From NCBI RefSeq assembly GCF_002091635.1, contig NZ_BDAC01000011.1:1-64000 (forward strand): a stretch of 64,000 nucleotides of DNA, read 5' to 3'. Each line of letters begins with the position of its first letter. Position 1 is the stretch's first letter. Under the pieces are notes generated by a model that was not told the DNA's origin, did no database searches, and saw only the letters and a program-made list of their open reading frames with translations. The DNA comes from Pseudomonas indica NBRC 103045. Lineage in GTDB: Bacteria; Pseudomonadota; Gammaproteobacteria; Pseudomonadales; Pseudomonadaceae. Shown here piece after piece: positions 59,744 to 64,000 of the stretch. The position numbers and the translations under genes were made by a program.

Positions 59744-60145
59744 ATGATCGCCCGCCAGCCGCGCCGGTTATTGCCTTTCGCGTTCGCCCTGCTCGCCGCC
59801 TGCGCCCAGCAGCCCACCAGCATTACCCTGCAGCAGAACCAGCAGAGCAAATGCCCATTGCGGATGCACCCGGGCCAGACCCTGGTACTGACTCTGCCGA
59901 GCAATCCGACCACCGGGTATCGGTGGGAAGTGAAAGACGCCGCGGCAAGCGTGTTGCGCAGCCTCGGCCCGGAGGTCTACAGCAATCCCGAGGATGCCGG
60001 CCTGGTCGGCAGCGCCGGCCTTTCCACCTGGCGCTTCCAGGCGACCCAGCCGGGCGACGGCCATCTGCTGCTGGTCTACAAACGGCCCTGGGAAGTGGGC
60101 GTGGCGCCGGCCGAGACCTTCGATTGCAAGGTGGCGGTCAAGTGA
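59744..60145 (+). CDS. icp: Chagasin-type cysteine protease inhibitor (Icp), lipoprotein
   Basis: 133 aa. Lipobox LLAAC gives a lipidated Cys. The I42 inhibitor loops are present: NPTTGYRW, GSAGLSTWRF and KRPWE. In other bacteria and protozoa such proteins block papain-type proteases. ATG 59744 follows CAGGAG and is chosen over a TTG two codons earlier. P. aeruginosa has an icp homologue in the same place beside the Lon-like gene. Confidence 0.88.
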   Translation: MIARQPRRLLPFAFALLAACAQQPTSITLQQNQQSKCPLRMHPGQTLVLTLPSNPTTGYRWEVKDAAASVLRSLGPEVYSNPEDAGLVGSAGLSTWRFQATQPGDGHLLLVYKRPWEVGVAPAETFDCKVAVK

Positions 60146-60346
60146 CACCGCTATTCCATGCCAGCCGTCGGGGTACATAGTCCTGGCGGATGTCCGCATG
60201 GCTTGGCTCCGTCTGTCTGCCCGACCGCTCGAACAACTCCTCCGTCACAAAGCGGCGCGAAATGCCGCCAGCACTGGCATGTGTCGCCTTGGGTGAAATG
60301 GACCAGGCAGGCACAGTCGCGCAAAGCGTGGAAAAGGAGAGAACCG

Positions 60347-60979
60347 ATGCGCTGGCTGATAATCGCGTTGCTCGCGGTATTGCTGTACCTGTACGGGGTA
60401 GCGACGGACGAACTGCCGGTCCGTCTGGCGAGCAAGCCGATACCGGTGATCGCCCTGCTGTTCTGGCTGCGCGGATTTCCAGCCAGTGCCTATCGCAACC
60501 GGATCGCCCTGGGCCTGGTCTTTTCCCTCGTCGGCGACGTCCTGCTGGCATGGCCGGCCGATCTGTTCGTCTTCGGTCTGGGTGCCTTTCTACTCGCTCA
60601 CCTGGCCTATCTATCAGCCTACCTGAGCGACAGCCGCCGCCTCGCGCCGCTGGCACTGGCGTTCGCGGCATCGACGGCTGCCGGCATGTTCGGCGTGCTC
60701 ACCTCGGCCGGCCTGGGGCCCCTGCTGGTTCCAGTAGCGCTCTACGCGCTGACCATCGGTGCCATGCTCTGGCGCGCCCTGGCCCGTATCGGCACAGCCG
60801 GCGTGCCGGTCCACTCCGCCCGGCTCGCGGCAGGCGGCGCCGCACTGTTCGTACTCTCCGACAGCCTCATCGGCATCGACCGCTTCGTCATGCCGTTCGA
60901 AGCCGCACCCTACGCCATCATCCTCAGTTATTGGGCCGGCCAATGGGCCATCGCCGCCTCGGCCGCCCGTCCCCGATGA
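60347..60979 (+). CDS. YhhN family membrane protein (lysoplasmalogenase-type)
   Basis: 210 aa, about seven or eight membrane helices from the N-terminus. Signatures: RLASKPIPVIALLFWLRG, ALGLVFSLVGDVLLAWP, ARLAAGGAALFVLSDSLIGI. Eukaryotic relatives cleave lysoplasmalogens; the bacterial role is not settled. AAGGAG precedes ATG 60347, which is preferred over an open frame from 60158. Confidence 0.85.
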   Translation: MRWLIIALLAVLLYLYGVATDELPVRLASKPIPVIALLFWLRGFPASAYRNRIALGLVFSLVGDVLLAWPADLFVFGLGAFLLAHLAYLSAYLSDSRRLAPLALAFAASTAAGMFGVLTSAGLGPLLVPVALYALTIGAMLWRALARIGTAGVPVHSARLAAGGAALFVLSDSLIGIDRFVMPFEAAPYAIILSYWAGQWAIAASAARPR

Positions 60980-61057
60980 GGTGGTGACAATCCGCCAGCA
61001 AGTCCTCGGCAAATGGGCTATAGAGAAGGAGGGCGACACTGACTCCAGGAGTACGCA

Positions 61058-61630
61058 ATGGGCGGCTGTGTTGGTCGAGCAAGTGTGATCCTTGCCGTGA
61101 TCTTGCTGACAGGATGCAGCAGTCTTCTACCCAGCGAGCGTGCGGAAACCCAATCGCCCTTCGCCGATTATCTGGATGCGGAAGGCCGCTTCGCCCAGGC
61201 GATTCCGGGCCGCACCACCCGGCCCGAGCTGTTCTCCCTGGGGTTCGATCCACTGATCCAGGGCAACGGCCGCATGCTGTCGTTCATCGACATCCGATTG
61301 ATGTTCGTCCAGCCGAACATTCCCCTTGCCTACCTCCCGGACGGCCTGGTGCAGTGCCTTGAAGCCAAGGATCGCTGCATCGGCTATGCCTTCGAATTTT
61401 CCAAGAGCGACAGTCAGCGGGTGGGTAACTTCTGGGCGGACATTTTCAACTTCCGCAAGAAACGCGAGATCCAGGGCTGGGCGTTCCGCGCCGTGTTCGT
61501 CCTGGTGGACGACCGCCTGGTGCACAAGGTCAGCAGCGGCGAGCCGAACATCCGCCGCTACGAAGTGAAACGCAACCCGCTGGGGCCGGTGCAGGGCGCC
61601 GGGGAGTTCTTTTCCGATCAGTTGAAGTGA
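61058..61630 (+). CDS. Lipoprotein, unknown
   Basis: 190 aa. Lipobox LTGC gives a lipidated Cys at about 20. The mature part has AIPGRTTRPELFSLGFDP and an amphipathic C-terminus. GGAG precedes the ATG. No family recognised. It lies between the YhhN gene and cmoA. Confidence 0.65.
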   Translation: MGGCVGRASVILAVILLTGCSSLLPSERAETQSPFADYLDAEGRFAQAIPGRTTRPELFSLGFDPLIQGNGRMLSFIDIRLMFVQPNIPLAYLPDGLVQCLEAKDRCIGYAFEFSKSDSQRVGNFWADIFNFRKKREIQGWAFRAVFVLVDDRLVHKVSSGEPNIRRYEVKRNPLGPVQGAGEFFSDQLK

Positions 61631-61729
61631 GCCGGACGGCAATACGCCGGACGGACGCGAAGGAGGGTTTGGTCCGTCGCCACTCTTGGCTAAAATGCCG
61701 GCCTTTTACGCCAACGCCCCGGAACCGCC

Positions 61730-62473
61730 GTGACCCAGGACCCCGATCGTCTTTTCGCGCAGCCCCTCGCCCAAGTGCGGGACTTCGTCTTCAACGAAGA
61801 TGTGGTGCGCGTGTTCCCCGACATGATCAAGCGCTCGGTGCCGGGCTACCCGACCATCGTCGAGAACATCGGCGTGCTCGCCGGCCGTTTCGCCCAGCCA
61901 CACAGCGTGCTCTACGACCTGGGCAGTTCGCTCGGCGCCGTTACCCAGGCGCTGCGCCGGCACGTGAAAGCCGAGGGCTGCCGGGTCGTCGCGGTGGACA
62001 ACTCGACGGCCATGGTGGAGCGCTGCCGGGAGTACCTGCATGCCCAGGACTCGATGTTCCAGGAATTGCTGCCGGTCGACGTGATCGAGGCGGACATTCT
62101 CGCCCTCGATTTCCAGCCCACATCGCTGGTGGCGTTGAACTTCACCCTGCAATTCATCGATCCCGAGCGCCGGCTCGAATTGCTCGGCCGCATTCGCCAG
62201 GCCCTGCTCCCCGGTGGTGCGCTGATCCTGTCGGAAAAGCTGCGCTTCGCCGACGATGAGGAGCAGGCGCTGCTCACCGACCTGCATATCGACTTCAAGC
62301 GGGCCAACGGCTACAGCGAGCTGGAAATCGCCCAGAAGCGCAGCGCGCTGGAAAACGTCATGCGGCCCGACAGCCTCGAAGACCATCGCGACCGCCTGCT
62401 GGCGGCCGGTTTCCGCAAGGTGGTGCCCTGGTTCCAGTGTCTCAACTTCGCTTCGCTGATCGCCCTGCCATGA
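61730..62473 (+). CDS. cmoA: Carboxy-SAM synthase CmoA
   Basis: 247 aa SAM-dependent enzyme that makes carboxy-S-adenosylmethionine from SAM and prephenate. Motifs: [53 protein letters not shown] and [18 protein letters not shown] start at 61730. Its TGA overlaps the cmoB ATG by 4 bases, so the two are coupled; together they modify U34 in tRNA anticodons. Confidence 0.95.
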   Translation: MTQDPDRLFAQPLAQVRDFVFNEDVVRVFPDMIKRSVPGYPTIVENIGVLAGRFAQPHSVLYDLGSSLGAVTQALRRHVKAEGCRVVAVDNSTAMVERCREYLHAQDSMFQELLPVDVIEADILALDFQPTSLVALNFTLQFIDPERRLELLGRIRQALLPGGALILSEKLRFADDEEQALLTDLHIDFKRANGYSELEIAQKRSALENVMRPDSLEDHRDRLLAAGFRKVVPWFQCLNFASLIALP

Positions 62474-63429
62474 TCGATCTCACCCCTCTCGTCCGCCGTC
62501 TCGCCGGCACTCCCCTGGCAGCCTGGGCCAATGGCCTGCAGGCGCAACTGGACGCCCGGATGGACATCGGGCACGGCGACCTGGAGCGCTGGCAGGGCGC
62601 CCTCGATGCTCTGCCGGATCTGAAACCCACCGATGTCGAACTGCGCGAGCGCTTTCGCCTCGATGCGCCCTGCGCGGATGCCACGCGTGCTCAGCTGAGA
62701 AAGGCCCTGCTCGGTCTTTCGCCTTGGCGCAAGGGGCCGTTCGATCTGTTCGGTGTGCACATCGACACCGAATGGCGGTCGGACTGGAAGTGGGCGCGGG
62801 TCGCCCCCCATCTAGACCTGCACGGCAAGCGCGTGCTCGATGTGGGCTGCGGCAACGGCTATTACCAGTGGCGCATGCTCGGTGCCGGTGCCGACAGCGT
62901 GATCGGGATCGACCCCAACTGGTTGTTCTTCTGCCAGTTCCAGGCCATCCAGCGCTACCTGCCGGACCTGCCGGCGTGGCACCTGCCCTTCGCCCTGGAA
63001 GACCTGCCGGAGCGCCTGGAAGGTTTCGATACGGTGTTTTCCATGGGCGTGCTCTACCACCGCCGCTCGCCCATCGAGCATCTGCTTGCACTCAAGGATT
63101 GCCTGGTCAGAGGCGGCGAACTGGTGCTCGAAACCCTGGTGATCGCCGGCGACGAGCAGAACGTGCTGGTCCCGGAAGACCGCTATGCCCAGATGCGCAA
63201 CGTCTGGTTCCTGCCCTCGGTACCAGCGCTGGAGCGCTGGCTGCGTCGAGCTGGCTTTACCGATGTGCGCTGCGTCGATGTGAGCATTACCCGCGTCGAA
63301 GAACAGCGCAGCACCGAATGGATGCGCTTCCAGTCGCTACCCGACTTCCTCGACCCGCACGACCACTCCCGCACCATCGAGGGCCTGCCGGCGCCGATGC
63401 GCGCCGTGGTGCTGGCGCGCAAGCCGTAA
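62470..63429 (+). CDS. cmoB: tRNA U34 carboxymethyltransferase CmoB
   Basis: 319 aa. Uses the cmoA product to turn hydroxyuridine-34 of tRNA into cmo5U. Motifs: [36 protein letters not shown] and [18 protein letters not shown] 62470 overlaps the cmoA stop; the frame is open to 62437 inside cmoA. Repeat-like DNA with AATGAATTCGCCC follows at about 63496-63508. Confidence 0.95.
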   Translation: MIDLTPLVRRLAGTPLAAWANGLQAQLDARMDIGHGDLERWQGALDALPDLKPTDVELRERFRLDAPCADATRAQLRKALLGLSPWRKGPFDLFGVHIDTEWRSDWKWARVAPHLDLHGKRVLDVGCGNGYYQWRMLGAGADSVIGIDPNWLFFCQFQAIQRYLPDLPAWHLPFALEDLPERLEGFDTVFSMGVLYHRRSPIEHLLALKDCLVRGGELVLETLVIAGDEQNVLVPEDRYAQMRNVWFLPSVPALERWLRRAGFTDVRCVDVSITRVEEQRSTEWMRFQSLPDFLDPHDHSRTIEGLPAPMRAVVLARKP

Positions 63430-63564
63430 GGATCACGGGGAGACCGGGCGAGCGATTCGTCGCCCAGACAAGATTGGGCGATGCCGCGCAGGGCAAATGA
63501 ATTCGCCCTGCCTGTACGGCCCCTCGCCACACATTAAAGGGGGGCGGCTTTCAGGGAGCGGCTC

Positions 63565-64000
63565 TTAACCCCGCGCCGCTGCCGCGACGATCAATTGCTT
63601 CATCTCCACCACTGCCTGCTTGAACCCCACGAACAGCGCATGGGCGACGATGGCGTGGCCGATGTTCAGCTCATGGACACCGGCAATGGCCGCCACCGGC
63701 TCGACGTTGTGGTAGTGCAGGCCATGGCCGGCATTGACGATCAACCCATGCCCCAGGCCGAATGCCACGCCGTCGCGAATCCGCGCCAGCTCGCGGGCGG
63801 CCTCGGCGGGTGTCTGGGCATCGGCATAACGGCCCGTGTGCAGCTCGATGGCCGGTGCGCCGATGCGTCGCGCGGCCTCGATCTGCCGTTCTTCGGCGTC
63901 GATGAACAACGACACCTCGCAGCCCAGCTTGCTCAGTCGCTCCACCGCCGCACGGATGCGCTCTTCCTGGCCGGCAACGTCCAGGCCGCCTTCAGTGGTC
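63565..64000 (-). CDS. pdxJ: Pyridoxine 5'-phosphate synthase PdxJ (5' end beyond window)
   Basis: C-terminal ~144 residues; the start lies past base 64000. Makes pyridoxine phosphate from deoxyxylulose phosphate and 3-amino-2-oxopropyl phosphate. Seen: [72 protein letters not shown] and [20 protein letters not shown]. Convergent with cmoB. Confidence 0.95.
   Translation of the reverse strand, partial: TTEGGLDVAGQEERIRAAVERLSKLGCEVSLFIDAEERQIEAARRIGAPAIELHTGRYADAQTPAEAARELARIRDGVAFGLGHGLIVNAGHGLHYHNVEPVAAIAGVHELNIGHAIVAHALFVGFKQAVVEMKQLIVAAAARG

Overview
The window is high-GC chromosomal DNA from a Pseudomonas-type gammaproteobacterium. Support comes from the gene content and order (an RstA/RstB-like pair divergent from nrdA-nrdB; pruR-putP near a Lon-like AsrA protease and a chagasin-type Icp inhibitor; cmoA-cmoB next to pdxJ) and from typical Pseudomonas intergenic repeats built on GTAGGAGCCAGCTCTGCTGG. 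The species cannot be fixed from sequence alone. No tRNA, rRNA or CRISPR array was seen.

Layout. 0.2-7.9 kb: a two-component system and the class Ia ribonucleotide reductase genes, with a long upstream region (NrdR-box match, promoter candidate, hairpin-rich leader) and a 103-bp tandem repeat between nrdA and nrdB. 8.0-14.6 kb: an accessory island, AT-rich in most of its genes. It holds a 42-aa small gene, a WYL-like protein, an HNH nuclease paired with a membrane protein, further membrane, secreted and lipoprotein genes of unknown role, a Bro-N protein and a RAYT transposase. Eight copies of a double-palindrome REP element are scattered here, several as inverted pairs around genes. 14.7-19.4 kb: a cupin, a small secreted protein, two unknown membrane proteins (the second strongly AT-rich) and a fatty-acid-hydroxylase-type protein. 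19.6-24.5 kb: RlhA, a CAP protein, a small conserved protein and two convergent lipoproteins.

24.8-32.9 kb is the most interesting block: seven same-strand genes forming a candidate sulfation locus. They are two secreted CSLREA/beta-helix paralogues, a membrane-anchored arylsulfotransferase-like beta-propeller, a small membrane protein, an Oxa1/EMC3-like membrane protein, a PAPS-type sulfotransferase and an APS kinase fused to a degraded CysN-like part. The kinase would make PAPS, the sulfotransferase would use it in the cytoplasm, and the ASST-like protein would act outside the inner membrane. The acceptor is unknown. A third beta-helix paralogue lies alone at 45.5-46.9 kb.

33-52 kb is mostly core or conserved Pseudomonas genes: SUV3-like helicase, FliB-like protein, PpiC, a TPR/ankyrin protein, a glycosyltransferase-like protein, VOC protein, TrhA, ankyrin protein, an EP-rich Ser/Thr kinase, a PA2169-family protein, a solute-binding protein, MoaA and a TetR regulator. 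52-64 kb holds putP, pruR, a short chemoreceptor-like protein with a partner gene, a heat-shock-promoter-preceded Lon-like protease, Icp, a YhhN protein, a lipoprotein, cmoA-cmoB and the 3' part of pdxJ.

All functions are inferred by reading sequence and recalling family features; no database search was run.
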